Made by a program: the position numbers and the translations under genes. From NCBI GenBank assembly GCA_973895155.1, contig OZ316894.1, positions 21,204,001-21,268,000 of the forward strand: a DNA stretch of 64,000 nt. The letters run 5' to 3'. Each line of letters begins with the position of its first letter. The first letter of the stretch is position 1. Source of the DNA: Marsupella aquatica. Its lineage: Eukaryota; Marchantiophyta. Positions 1 through 14,093 of this stretch are shown one piece after another. The notes below the pieces were generated by a model. It saw only the letters and a program-made list of their open reading frames with translations. It had not been told where the DNA came from and ran no database searches.

Positions 1-315
1 ATAAGCTGATTCACGGCAAACAAGCTCTGCAGTATACATCACATGATAACACGCACAAAAAATTAGCTGCCCTTCAAGATGTCCTAATTGTGATATGCCA
101 ATTCAAAGAGATAACCAATACTTTCATCAACTAATTCTAAAACATGAAGACAAATACCTCCAAGGTTTTATGTTTACTAAACATTGTGAGCTGATGATAC
201 TTTAAAATGCACCAACATGACTCACAACTTTTTCTCACGACAAATGAGAGTATACCCTGAACTCCATGATTCCACTTAACGGCTCCAATGCATTGATTGT
301 GAATAGTTAGTTCGT
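1..315. other. Flank downstream of rotatin
   Basis: This AT-rich stretch lies beyond the stop of the last recognised rotatin exon (stop at 316-318 on the minus strand). A GTGAGT donor-like site sits just before that stop, so a short extra terminal exon could lie here. I see no recognisable coding sequence. Confidence 0.4.
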
Positions 316-3300
316 TCAAACGTAGCTCAGGGTTTTGCAACTCACTTGTTCAATATGCCTAACAAGCTTTCCCAGTTTGGAGACTAGAGCTCCATTCCTT
401 CCTGTACCATCTAGTTCACTAGCGCCATTTTGCACATGTGTCTGAAAGATCTTCAAGTGAAGTTTAGAGGCGTCATGAGCTGCAACGAGAGATGGGCAGG
501 CATCTATCTTTTTTAGCACTGAAGCGATCCTCTTCTCAGTAGAAGTCAAGATCCAAAGTGTAGAAGCAGCATTGGCTCGGGCTTCCAAACTGGAGCTCTC
601 CAACGATTTTACAAGCAGTGGGAGTGTGCGCTCATTGCATAAGAAGAAGAATCGAGTTTCTCGACAGAATGCCAAGTTGCGCAACAAGAACAAAGCTGAG
701 CTGCTGGCTGGGACATAGTGTGTCTGCTCTACTGTATCCAACACCTGCGACATAAAAGGCAGTAGAAAGATGTAAACTCAAGCACACCGGCCTAGCTATA
801 AAACCCCCCATTTAGTTTCTTTGCGTTTGTGCGAAATACATACAAGTTGAATACACGGACATCCCAGACAAGTACCTGACAATTTTCAGATCCTCTGATT
901 ATTATAGGTGGGAGGCATTACCAAATCAAGCATGCTGCCATCAGACAGCCCCTTTGAAAGCATCTTCTGACCGTTTGGATACACAGATACATTGATCAAA
1001 AGCTGCAGTAACAGGTGCTGTCGTAGCACATCGTTGTTGTGCACACTCTGGCGATAGTGTTGGAGGAATTCTGCAAGGTACTGCTTTCTAAGAAAAATCG
1101 CTCTTGCTTTTGCCATGGTCACCAGAATTTGCAGCAACCCAACAGCAAGCGTATATGTTAGCTGTTCTGAAGGACAACGGAGCACAATGACTGTGGCGTA
1201 GTCCAAGAGGCTACCCCCCTTTCCACCTTGGCATATTTGAGTTTGGCAAGCCATGGCTTCTTTGGCTGCATCACTTTGAGCGGCCAGGTTACATAGTAAG
1301 CCTAGGATTTCATTCAACAGATCTTCTTCTGATAGAGCAAAACCCCAAATTAGGCGAATGAAATCAAATATTCCCTCACCACCGCATGCTTCTGCTGCCA
1401 GAGGGTTTTCAAAAACTAGGTTTTTGAGTAAGCGGAAGTAGACTATCAGCTCTCCAAGAAGTAGGCTACGATGGTGCTCGCTTAGCTTGCCCTGCTTAGC
1501 TTTCCGTGACCAAATTGAAGGTCGAACTGGCTGAGTGACCAGTTTTGGTACTTTGTTACAAGGCTTAGACCTGTGGTTGTTAGAATTTCCCAGCGTTGTG
1601 GTAAGGACATTCCTCATAGGTGCAAGGCCACAGGAACCCAAGAGAGCATACGCCTCGTATGCATGCACGACCAATTTAGATGGTAGATCTGAATCGACAG
1701 CAAATTCTCTTGCCTGAGAGCTGAAGTCACAAGCAACAAATGGTTTTCCAAAAGTAAGAATGGTTTTCCACAATATATTGATATGTGTGGATGCTCCAAC
1801 AAATAACAGTCAATAGGGAAACCTATTTCGTACGCATCGGTGCAAAAGGAACAATGGTCTAAATCTGGATCAAAGCAGGTGACTCAAATGGAATACGGTC
1901 AATATCGAACAACAGAACTCCTTAAAGTATAAACCATAATCTTGCTCTCTACATCTGATCGAAGGTTGTTGACATATGGTGAGGAAATGAAGAAAGTTTA
2001 GAGTGTAGTGCAGAAAGCATGACTGCATCAATAGCCCTGCCAAGTCTTAATCGATTCATGTTTCACGATTCGGCTTGTTCCTATTCTTCTTGGGGTGTTG
2101 CAAGAATCCAACTATCGTCTTCAGCTGTGCGGCAAATCAAGCTTTACTAGGGAAGAACCTAACCCTGAAAGAAAACATGAGAGCCTACACACAGAAAGCA
2201 CGTTAATAAAAGTGAACCTAAAGAGCACCCAAAGAATCGGACAGATTTCCTCAGTCAGAGGAGTACCTGAAAGAAATAAGATTTTGCAGCGCGACACCAA
2301 CGGTAAAGAGAATAGTGTAGAGAAAAACGAGAATGTCTCCGTTGTGAGAGACTGTGTGTTTCCGACCCAGCTCATGTATCTCCTTCATGATCAATAAAAA
2401 CGAGTTGTATAGCTGCAACCATGTAGCATACATTTAGGCTATCCGCACCATTCATAAAGTCCATTTTATATGCAAGGGTCTTTGCCTGGAACTATCCGGA
2501 CAGAAAGAATCTCAAAGCTTCCTGAAGGTGATATTGATGGAGATCAGCTGACCTCACGTGATGAAGGATAGAAGACAGCAAAACTTACAATAGGCGCAAG
2601 ATGCAGCGGCTTTTGATTCCCAACGCTGGAGGTAGTCTCCCAATAGTCCACTCGATCATTCTCTAGAACAGCTTTTGCAAGATTCTCCTCCGAGAGAAAC
2701 GTGGCTAGAAGTGCACAAACTGCCAACTGCACCCTACGTAATAATACACTCAGAATCCTTCCAGTGTCATTCTGTCCAGCACTGGGTAGGTCCTTTATGA
2801 GTGGTGCCCTCGCAAGGATTCGTGAAATGATTCTGCACACTCCAGACTTCCCCAAAATTTCACCAAGAGATTTGTGAAACCCAGACTGGAATGATAAACC
2901 ACCTCGTAGTGGCCTTCCTTGAGATTTTCCCTCCCTCAAATTTAAGGACACTATGTCACTAACTCGAACGTGATTGATTGCTCGATGTGGTGGTGCGGCA
3001 GCTTGTAGCAATTGTGATACCACAAGATTAAGAGCTTCTGAAACATGGAATATAGCTTCAAGTCGCTCATATTCTGTTACACTATAGAGGTTTTCTTCAT
3101 GGTAACACTCCACCATATCGTGCCCTTCTATCCTGGCGCCTCCAGATTTACTATCCCGGTAACAACCGGCCATACCGAGAGGTGGGCAACCCAAACAGTA
3201 AGACAGAGCACAAAGAAGTTTTGCAACAACAAATTCGTTTTGAACCAAGGACTGAATTTGGACATCTTCTTGCTGGGAAAGAATGCAAATAATCTCTGCT

Positions 3301-6300
3301 ATATACCCTTTAGCACTACATATGTCGGGGGAATGCACGCACTTTGGTACATTTTCTCTGGCGTTTTCTGTTCCAAACTCCAAGTACTCGATCATCAAAT
3401 CAAATGCACATGGGTTTAGGGAAAGTTTGCTTTTGATGAAGCCTAAATCTGAAACTGTCAGCTTGAGGATCAGCTCGAGCAAAACACGATGGAAACCAGG
3501 AGTGCCATTGCTCTCTTCTAGCATTCTGGTAAATACTGACCAGAATTTGTATCTTTGTAAAGCAGCATTAACACCAAGGCTGTCGATTCTTTCAAACCCA
3601 GCAGGCATTGAATTCCTTTCCACAATTGAAGATAATCGTCGTCCACTGCTCCAAATAGTAGTTGAGATGAGAAAGCGCAGAGCCTCCTGACGGACAGCAT
3701 AACATTCCTGGGTGTTCAATATAGTGTGCACAGCTACGTCTCCAAGTTCTGGCCAATTTTGCTCTAGCAGGGCCCTTATTTTGACAGTGACTGGAGATGC
3801 CAAGACTGCCAGAATTCCAAATCCCATCCCTCTAATGGTTGCTTCTTGATCATCCAGAAGTCTCGAAAGCCAATACGTAATTCCAGTAGATGACCAGAGT
3901 TCTTCCCAAAGATGAGGGGGGACACAGGATGTGACTGACCAGAGACAAGACACAATCTCACGCACTAAATACTTGTGTCTAAGCGAAAGACAGTGATGGG
4001 AGTGAAGATGAGCCATGTGTTTGATCAAAGGTAATACTACGTCAACCAGCTCGGTTCCAATGGTATCCCACAAACTGTCTCCATTCTCCTCCATGCTTGC
4101 TGATTCTTGTTGCCGTATCTCATTCTCACCATGTAAGTTCCTTAGATCACCATCCCCTGGTTCGGATGAAGCCTCACTTGAACTTTCCTTGTCCTTCTGA
4201 TGTGAGTATCGTGGCGGATAACCATCACTCCTCAAAGCAGCAGCAATCCCCTTGGCAACAAGTGAAACACACTGCACTGCCAAGACACAGCAGAGGTATG
4301 GAGCGCTTGGGCCTTTTATAAACTTCGAAAGTAGCACTGGAAGCAAGCTTGTACCCTGCAAAACATGCCAATCTAGGACAAATTTACCTACACAATCTAG
4401 GAAGGCCAGCAATGAGAGTAAAGGTATTCCAGAAATATATTCAGGACCATAGGCACATTTGGAGTAAATAAACCTCATTGAAAAAGGAACCTTGGAGCAT
4501 TCTCTGAGCTAAGGTTATATTGAATCGCTGCTCAAGAAATCCAGGGAGTCATAAAGCTGTTGAGGGAATCAAACCTTTGCCAGAGCAACTGCTGTCTGAC
4601 CGAATAAACTTGCATCTCCATGCTCTTTTGAGCAAAGTAAGATATCAACAAACAGCCTCAAAATAGTGAAATCCATATCACATGCGGGATATCCTTCAAT
4701 TAGGACAATTGCATGATGTAGATTTGCCCCTGAATTGAAACGAAAATATCGAACTCAGTACAATTACATGTGATGTATGATGTGAACAAAAACAAAGAAA
4801 TGCCTTTGGCGTTCGTCTTCAATACTGTATCCCAGCAATTTTGTATTCAACAATCATGAACAGCAAAAGCAGTACCAACTCTTGGAGTTGGACTCTTGGC
4901 AAGTATGGGTAGGAGAATCTGCTTGGACACCATTGTCATGAAAAGTAGGCCTGAGTAGCCTGAAGATTTTGAGCTGATGATAATCTGTACAAGCCTAAGT
5001 ACCTGCAAAAAAGGATTTCTCAAAAGCGGAATATATTTTCTTCACATGCTCAGCAATTTAGAGACAATAATGACATTCATATGCACGATGCTTTCCATCT
5101 CATTAGCTTCATGTCTATTTAGCACTATGTCCGATGTTACGGCACAATTGGACAGAAAGTATTTAATGCTGTGACAAGAAGAGTCTGTCACCTTCAATAG
5201 TTGTGCAGATTCCGCTAGACTTGAAGGAATTCTGGTCAGGAATCGTTGAAAAGTCATAACCCAAGAAGATCTTGCTAACATCTTTGCTGCCTTCACAGGT
5301 ACCATCAATGTTAAAGCCATTCCATTCTTGACTGAGCACAAATGCTGCTGACTCCAGGACTTCCGTTTTTTCCCTCCGTTACCAGGACAATTTTGTGGGC
5401 AATTGAGCTTTCAGATCTCACTTGTATGTAAATTTCTAGTCATGATTAGAGAATGTTTGCTTACTTTGGTTCTGTCTATCAAACAAGAAAATGTTACACG
5501 TCTTAGCTTCGGTAACAGTAGGAAGACATCGAATTTAGAGGCCACTCCCTGGACACTTGAAGCTCTGCTCACAAGGTGGCTGCTTAAGAAAAAGCACTAA
5601 GAAGTTTTAAAGCCAATTGAACCGGCACATTTACTAAGATGAAGCCCTCTCATCCTATATCTCAGCTCACTTCTCCACTCCTGTACATAGAAGTGTTTTC
5701 TAGGACTGAAATTTAATTGGGGTGCATATCGTGCATTTCAAAGAGACAAAGAGCTTTCTACTAGAAGTGTCTTTTGAACGATTTAGCACGTACAAGCTTG
5801 CGCTACAAAATGTCCTACAAGAAGACTCACCTGTGGATGGCGGAAGCATTGAGTTTCAAGTTCTTCCAGAAGCCGAGTCTCCGATCCCCAGCACTAAAAT
5901 TTAACCAGGTCCTTTACTTAGTACTCCTTCCGTCGCAGTTAAAGCGGAACACTTGAATTAAACTTACAAGTCGTAAAATGGTTGAATCCTTTTTTTAAAC
6001 TGAGGGAATCTATCTGCGTGCCAGCCATTGTTAGACTAGAAATAGCCCAATGTAGAAGACTATTTATAGGCAGGCCTAGCGAATGAACAAAGTTGCTGAA
6101 GTGACTTCAAAATGAAATTTTAATAATGAAAATCAAATCCCAACTTTTGCGAACATGCATGGCCTCATAGATGGTCAAGAAGAGGACATACAAGTTGGGG
6201 ATCTGTTAGTAACTTGAGAAGCTTTTTGACTGTTATATCTGCGTGAAGCACAGAAAGACATGCCATCGCTTGCAGCTCCACTGTTCGCAGTTGGTCCCCC

Positions 6301-9300
6301 GCCGATGCAACCCTGCTTTCAAGTGATATTAGCAAGTTCTCAGATCCTCCTGCAACAGTTACAAAATGAGTGTAAGGAGATTTAGTCCCCAAAACATATG
6401 GCGTTTTCTATACTTCTTGCAACACTGCGAGGAGGGCTGGCGAGGAGGACCCTACCCTTGAGGAGAACAGATTGAGCTATGACACGGTGGATTAGCTTCT
6501 CATCCACCAGGCTTTCAGCAGAACTTTTTACTGCCGGTCTCACGGCTACACAAACTACCCTGCATGGGAAGAGATGTCCGCCGACAAATGGGAAAGGGAC
6601 AGCAATCCGGATGTCACGATCAGTCGAATGAAGGTTTGCACCAATAATGTCCTTCGTTGTTGAGAACGGATACTGATTGGGATCATGATCAAACACGATC
6701 TGCACATATGGATAATTACTCAGATTTGTCCAGTTAAAGTAGAAGCTTACTTAAGCCATACTCAAGCAGTGGAAAAGACAATCATATATTACATATATAT
6801 ATTGTAATATATGTAATTACAATATATCTAAGTACTGAAAAGAATCGACGTAACTTCTGAACGTCTAATTAGAGCTTCGGAGGGATGATTTACCTCCTTC
6901 AAGCCCCTGAGCAGCAGATCCGAGCTAAAGAGAGTGAAGGCAAGAAGCAATGCCATGTCTTTTCTGACACATTCAAAAGGATGGAACACAAGAGGGATGA
7001 GCAACCATAAGACTTTGCATGAGTCTCCAATCAGCAAGTCTCGCAAATTTGGTACTCCGTACGAAGCTGAAGCTGGTGCCAATCTTGCGAGTAAACTCAA
7101 GCATGCGATTCCCAAGTCAGTAGGACCTGTACCAAGACTGTCCATCTTCTCAGGACTACAATGTCTACGCCTGTCGCTGGATACATCAGCAAAACCTTCT
7201 GAAGGCTTGTCCCCCATTCTCATCCAATCAAAAATCTCTACGATCAAAACCTTGAAGAGCTCCTCATCGTTATCCAAAATCTCTCTCAAAGATTGATCTT
7301 GAATAAGCCATGTCAAATGCTCCACTGCCGTCTTTCGGATGGCTTCAGCTACTGAATGAGACTTGAATATACCTAGCAGTTCTTCCACTTTCTTTTGTCC
7401 ACCTGCTGGAATTTCACGTTTTTCACCTCTTTCCTCTTTTTCGGAAGGTCCAAACGCCATGGAGAACAATGTTGCCTCCTTGAACTTAAGACACTTCTGA
7501 AATGGATCTTTAAGACATTGGAATGGGTCGTCTGGGGGAATGTCAATAGATCTTTGAGAAAAACCGTTTGAATGTAGCTCAGAGCTCTTCAATTTTCTCA
7601 ACCACCAGCAAGACTCCTCCAAGGTGCAAAACTGTCTCAAGATCATCAATAGCTCAGTTGAAACCCTGTAACGCTCAGAAGTGCAAGAGCTAAACAAAGA
7701 CCGTAAGGTACATGAGAGTTGTGCCCATTCAAGTCTTAATTTGTTCCCAATCTGAGAACTTCGTTCTTTCTGCAAACACGGCTTGGCGGCAAAGAGGATG
7801 GAATTCAATTTTTCTACGATTTGCAAAATATCCGGTGAGCGGTATGCACTACATGCTATCCATGGATACCCAGGAAAAAGATACTTGTATTCAGTGTCAG
7901 ATATCTCTCCAACCAGATGTTCCAAGAGTACGGCTGATTGCTGCACGTAGATACAAAGGCGTACTTGCTTAGCTTCAGCAGCCATAGTGAGCACACACAG
8001 CGGCTCACGTTATCAGCGCGTGATAAATGAAGCACATAGAATTAAAAAGTAAGAAGCTCGTAAAGGAAATCATAGTTTCCAAACTTAGGATTCTGAAAAG
8101 ATAAATTGCAAGAGCTAGTCCAATCAATAAACTTCATGAAGACTTTTTCATGTAACACCGCTCTAGAAAAACATGTCAATTCTTGGAAACTAGAAGATTC
8201 TCACAACGACAGCTACATTTATTCCTCTGGTCAAAGAAAGTATTTATAACCTTGCAAGTTGCTGTATCATGCAGACCAGTTGCTATAATCTCACCCATGA
8301 TGGAAGTGCCAAATATGAGCAATCTGTGAAGGACACTCAAAGGTCGAAGTTCTCCATTTCTGCAATGAAACATGTGCTCGGACTCATCGCTACCAATGCA
8401 GATCCTGAGATCCCCCACTGCACATGCTTCTTCGCAACCGGATGCTAATTGAGGCTTCAAGTGGCTGTGCTGCTGAGCCAGCCATCTCTCCTTTGAAGAT
8501 ACCTCCAACAGGGAGTCATACGCAACTTGACAGATAGATGCTGTGGTGTGAGAAAGGAGCAGCCAAATCAAGTTTCTAGCAAGCCCAATGACAGCTTCTA
8601 GTGCGACACTTCTGGACGGTTGAATGCTGCCGTCATCTTTTTCACTGCCCATCTGATGTTTTGCATTTCCTCGACAAGCGTTGACTAATTCTATCCTGAG
8701 GACATCCGGTATAATATGTAATATCCTTGGAATCAGATATCTGTGATTGAAATAAGAATAATTGGGGACAGCTTGAATCATGCACTTGAGAAGCATCTCT
8801 GTATTAATCATCATAGATGCATTAAGTCGCTTAGCCTTCCAATGTGCAACGGCTTCTTCAGATGAGGCTAGTTCTTTGACAAGAACATGAAGAGTAAACG
8901 ATGCCTCTGTTGCACGCGTATAGCTGTCGAAAAATTCAGGACTTAAATACTTCAAATATGGGGAAATCTGCATCGCATTGCGGTATTTGACGTTAGTATG
9001 AAACAATATAGCATTGACACAAGTCCTGACAGATATTTCATGGCTCCAACTGTGCTGTGATCATTTAATGGATCCTATGCGCGTGTTCATTGCTCTACTC
9101 GTTGATATACCTGCGACCACTTAGCGTGTAAACTAAAAAACCAGAGACATGCGAGAAATCAAGGAGGAGAACAATTACACTTTTGTGTATTCCAAAGGTA
9201 CACTCGGCCAGAATCAAATCCCCAGAGAGTGTGGTCAGGGCCTTCACAAGTACATGAGGTAATAAGCCTGCGACATGAGAGGGTTGAAGTAAACATAGAA

Positions 9301-12300
9301 GCTCTGCTGAGAAACTGAGCACCCTTAATACCGGGAAACAGCCCTGAGCTCGTTCATAAAAGTCCTGTTTCGTTGCAACATCCATACACATAGTTTCCAG
9401 GTCTTGAGAGTTTCCATTGACGCTTTGCAGCACCTCAGAGAGAGCATGAAAGTACTGAGAGAAATGTGCTTGCACCTGCATTGTTACTGGTCAATGGATA
9501 ATATGCATAGGAGAGGCATTGAGGAGCAGGACTAAAATTTACCAGGAGGAGGAAATATTCAAAAAGCTCTACATGCATACCAAGAGTTATCATCATTCAG
9601 GACCAATCCCATCATCAATGCCATAAGTTGCCATCGAAGTCGACATAAACTTGAACAACATGAAATTCACACCAATTGCCAAGAAGTACATTTATTCCAT
9701 GACGGAGTTCAGATTCAGCACACATTTTCCTTTTGAACTGATGAACAGATGTATGGTTGAATTTGAAAAGCATTTTGCTGCATTGATGATTGTTGTTGCT
9801 GTATAAATATTCAGTGATGTAAGCTAGAGTAGAAGGGTGGGATCAACTGGTGCTGTATAAACATCATGAGAATAGGCTTGTTCTGTAGAACAAAACCATA
9901 AACTAACATGAACGACCCAAAATATTTCACACTCGTGTCACCAGGTCAGAATGCACACCTTTCCATCCAGAGATTTCTCGACGGGCGGCTTGAGAAGTGG
10001 CAGGAGATCATAGAGGATAGCAAAAGTCATGTCCCTATGTCGGTCATTCACCAGTAGAGATATAAGTTGCAATGCAACCAAGTGTAGTGTACGACCAAGA
10101 GAAATGACCGGCTGGATGGTATCCCTATTATCTAGTTTTAATTTATCGACTAAGTGTAAGACTTTCTCGTCGTCTAGAGCATCATGTGTAGTCGGTTTGA
10201 GATAGACAGGATAGCTGCATTTGAGATCCAATCCAGACTTCAGAAGAGATGAACCTCCACTATCTTGCAGTCCATGCGAAGGTGACTCATTCAGGTGAAC
10301 TTGAAGGCCGGCTTCCCTGGAAAGTTTCAAAGCGGCCTGCAAAACACACCCTTCCGGAATAATATCTGAATCATTCTCACCAGCACTTATGACAGCAAGC
10401 CTAAGGGCAGTCCCTGAAGCCTCCTCCTTAGACTCTTTACAAATTTGAAGCTGAATTGGTACATATAAGGAAACATTGGCAATCACCGATCTACTGTAGC
10501 AACCATAAACATAAAGGAATCCAGGTGGTTGTCGGATGAGATGGTGGGACCTTGATTTTCCGCACAAGTTCCGCAAGAAACTCGAACACAATCCGTTCCA
10601 GGTTACTGTCCGTTATCGTTTGAAGCAACACAAATGCATTCTGCAAATTTCACGACCAACTCATTAGGTACATACGGCACTAGTCTAGCATCACACCTTC
10701 GTGAAGTAGCTCTAGATTTTTGTTTCCTATGGCTTTTTGACAGACCTACGACAGCAATTGTTCTTCGTCAATTTATCACGTTGAATTGGTTTCAGGCGCC
10801 AGGAAAAGGACACTAGCATTCTTGAATAAACATACTGGAGACAATACGTAAGGGGATCATCCCACACGGAAAACTGATTCAATCCTGCATTCTGATTACT
10901 GTTACAGATACTTTCAGGGAATCTACAATTTTGTCTTTGGCAGTCGATAATAGTGTTTTTACACAATCATGAACTAAACATCGTCTTAATGCTGGCGTGG
11001 AATCTCAAACCACACGTAACCACATCTTGATTAGTCAGCAATTTATTTATTTAGTATTCGGCCCCCAGGGCAATTCCATTATGGGGGTAGAATTCCATTC
11101 ACCTGCAGAATGGAATACTTCTGGAAAAATGCCTCGGGATGGAAGTCAAATACAACCGCTTCCCTGAGCTCTTTCAGAGCAGACCGGAGAGCTTCCCGAT
11201 TATCAAGTTTTTGTAAAGAGACTGCAGCACGCATCCCTTGGTCAATGAAGAGCATGCTGGCATAGAAATACTTTTAAAAACTTTGTCACTCGTGAAATTT
11301 TAACCTCAATTCTATCACAGCTACATGGCAGAATTGTCACTTTGTACACACTGCACTCTCCACTTTCTGGGGTTCCGTAGAATTCAAATGGATTCATTCA
11401 TTCTCTGTTCCAAAGTAGACCAAGTTCACTCATTGAGAATTTACTATTTTATCGGGAAAACTGCAGAAATCAATTGGTTCATCCATTCTTATCCCAACTA
11501 CTGTGCAGCGTTGATCACAATAATAATGGAGGGAGGAATGATGTTGAAACTTCTAACTCACCATTCAGGTTGACGAGATACATTTCGTCACCCTCCTCCA
11601 GATCAATGCATGGGAAGGTCGGCCCAATATGATCTGCACCAAATAAATAACAATAAAGAGTATGATGATATAAAGGCGATCAGTGTACACAGCTCCCAGG
11701 AAAATTGAGAAGATGTTGTTGGGGTTCTAAAGCACTATCATCAGTGACTAAGTTAAAACGTGGACGAATGTGAGGTACTAAGTCTGAAGGTGCCACAAAG
11801 TCTGAAGGGCTTGATCTCTGAAACACTGGTCAAGGCTATCTGAATTATTGAAGGCACTAATACTCGTTAGCTGGACTCTTCCTATGCACACTCACGAGTT
11901 CAGATCGCAGAGTTGATTTAAAAGCAGAGGTTGCTGCCATGAGTTTTGGGACCTGTTTGCGACACATTTGTAAATATGTGATATTCCGGTGGTTGCTTGA
12001 GCAAAAAGTTGATTTGGGTGGGTGCTACTGCTTTTTCCTGGCCTTCATTGGATGATGGCCTCGGTTGAAAAGGTTGACTAGCGACAGGCTCGGTGCATGT
12101 TGCAGATGCTGGGCTATCTGCCCGACTCCCAGATGTAGGAGCACACCTGCTCATTTCCCCGAGCGGGAAGCCATCCATTTGCAAACGACGGTCCCTGTTC
12201 CCCTTCGATGATGGCTCATTTCTTTCAGGGATCTCAATAGTCAATGGGCCCGGTTTACTTTTCACTTGACAGTCATCGGACTTATTCCGGTCTTCCTGTC

Positions 12301-13071
12301 TGCAATGACCCCGTTCAGCAGCATTATCAAGAATAGGTTCTCCTTCCTGGCACCGGCCGAATGGTAACGGGAGCTGAGTTGCTGGTACAGCATAACCCAT
12401 TCCGGTGTCTCGAAGATACATTGACCTTGAAGATTCGTCCACCTTCTTATTGGTTGGCTTGAGCAAGTTCTGCAGAAGTCCAGCAACATAAGGTACGATT
12501 GTATGGCAGCAGTCGGATTGAAACAGTTCCATAAATTCCACCGCGCCAAGATCGATGAGTAGCTTTCGATGTACATCATCCTGCAGACAAAAGGTTGTCA
12601 ATCTTCAAACTCCGCGAATCTTGCGAATTACAGTACTCCCGACTGCGCGGCTTTCCCAAAACTTAACCATCAATGTCATTGAGTAGCAGAGATGACATTC
12701 ATGGTGGAGATCTCATAGGTGAGAACATTCGACTAAAGGCTGTCGTCGGCATTGGTCATCGAAACCACCAATCCTTCGAATCTGATGGCTGCTTTGAAAT
12801 TACAAAATTTAAATTCACGTTCTTTATTGAGAAGTGACCGACGTTAGTAAACCGACTTGTGGAAACATGCCTGCGCGATCCTGCTAAGCATGCTCAGAAC
12901 CAAAATCTCGTGAGAAGGCGATGGCAAGTTGAACCATTCCAAGAGTGAACGGAGCAGCGCTTTTGTGTCTTTCTCTGGATCACAAGTGGAGAGTATTCCA
13001 CTGGTCAACGCACACTGCAATTTTCCCAGCGCGCTGCGGCGAGTGCACGGCGATGGATCCCCTGTTGTCAT
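316..13071 (-). CDS. RTTN: Rotatin homologue (centriole/basal-body armadillo-like protein), multi-exon
   Basis: Large armadillo-like scaffold; in animals rotatin acts in centriole assembly and ciliogenesis. Approximate exons, 5' to 3': 12.84-13.07, 11.9-12.58, 11.57-11.63, 11.10-11.26, 10.551-10.640, 9.94-10.54, 9.1-9.48, 8.18-9.0, 6.84-7.98, 6.41-6.70, 6.17-6.36, 5.18-5.34, 4.87-5.0, 4.57-4.73, 2.589-4.46, 0.93-1.77 and 0.316-0.747 kb. The N-terminus carries rotatin-N signatures (LLEWFNLPSPSHEIL, then LIDLGAVEFMELF). A middle exon has IRKTAVEHLTWLIQDQS. The long exon has YWLSRLLDDQEATIRGMGFG followed by AVRQEALRFLIST. The last exon has FLLRNLAF, CNERTLPLLVKSLES and AASTLWIL, aligning with the rotatin C-terminus. 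The start was taken as the ATG at 13071, which leaves the short leader expected for the family; an upstream non-coding exon is possible. Total length is near 2000 aa, close to animal rotatin. Intron 1 and several boundaries are unresolved. Identification is firm; exon edges are approximate. Confidence 0.88.
5918..6015. mobile_element. Possible Stowaway-like MITE in a rotatin intron
   Basis: The segment begins with TACTCCTTCCGTCGCAG, which resembles the CTCCCTCCGTCC terminus of plant Stowaway (Tc1/Mariner-type) MITEs. It ends near CTGAGGGAATCTA, a partial inverted match. Length of about 100 bp and intronic location fit the class. The right terminus is degenerate, so the call is tentative. Confidence 0.3.
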
Positions 13072-14093
13072 CAGAGAAGGCAGTGAGATGCTATCTGGTA
13101 GTGACTGTGATGTAAATGCTCCTAAGTGAGATTTGATTATGCAGTTTTACGTTCACGGAAACAGATTATCGTATGATTAATGAAAATGAAGATCAGTTAA
13201 AAATGATATAAAGAATTGTGTACAGGTCTGAAATTGGGGTTGTGTCAGCACGCTTGAGCTTTTACGGAAGAGTGTTGTGACCGATCAGTTCGTTTCTAAC
13301 AATACACATGAGCTACAGTAGCTAAGTGTGCTGATAGATTGAATTGGGAATCAGATTCATCGTAAGCTGGATCTAATTTCAAATGGTTGACCATAGATCC
13401 CTCAAATAGTCTCGCTTATTAGAATGTGAGAACCCGTAGGGCTTCAAAAGCCTTGCCTTAGACCATCGAATGCTACCCCAGTAGCTCGAAATTTGACCAA
13501 CGATTAGTCCTCAAGATAAAATTCAAATCTCTTGGATTACAACTCTCCTTACAACTCCTGTAAATGGATAATTGAGGTGCCTTTGGTAATAGTGAGTCGT
13601 CACTTTGGAGAGCAATGAAGCAGGAAGCAACGACGGAAATGGGCGGGTGTTGAAGTGAGGGGGCTGAATGCTTCAAACCGAGTTCAATTGCGATGGTGTG
13701 TATGGGATGCAGCAATTCGTCATTCGAACTCTGTTCCATGGCGTCGATATTCAGGACAACAGTGATGGCCCTCGGTTCATTCCGCTGCTAGATGCCCGTT
13801 GAGAAGTTGAATGGTGAAACTCTTCTGTTGGAACGTCAGTTGCAATGGTAATACAGCGGCAGATACGTCAACTTTGACTCATAAGAGGAACAGGCAGAGA
13901 TCTCGTTGAGACATATATCTTCTCCAAAAGTCAAAACAAAGAAGCGCATTGAAGGCACAACTCCGTGCCATGAAGAATTCTTTACATTTAGCATCTGTGT
14001 ATAAGCACATTACATTGATCCGCAGTAAGGCGCCTTCTAAAGGCCAGGCAATAACGACTGATAACTTACACCAGGATCCACAACGCAACATGC

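Noticed and set aside
6780-6835. ATATAT-rich palindromic stretch in a rotatin intron
   Set aside because: Simple AT repeat; self-complementarity is expected from composition.
13473-13739. 88-codon minus frame as the first rotatin exon
   Set aside because: No similarity to the rotatin N-terminus; the ATG at 13071 already gives the expected leader length.
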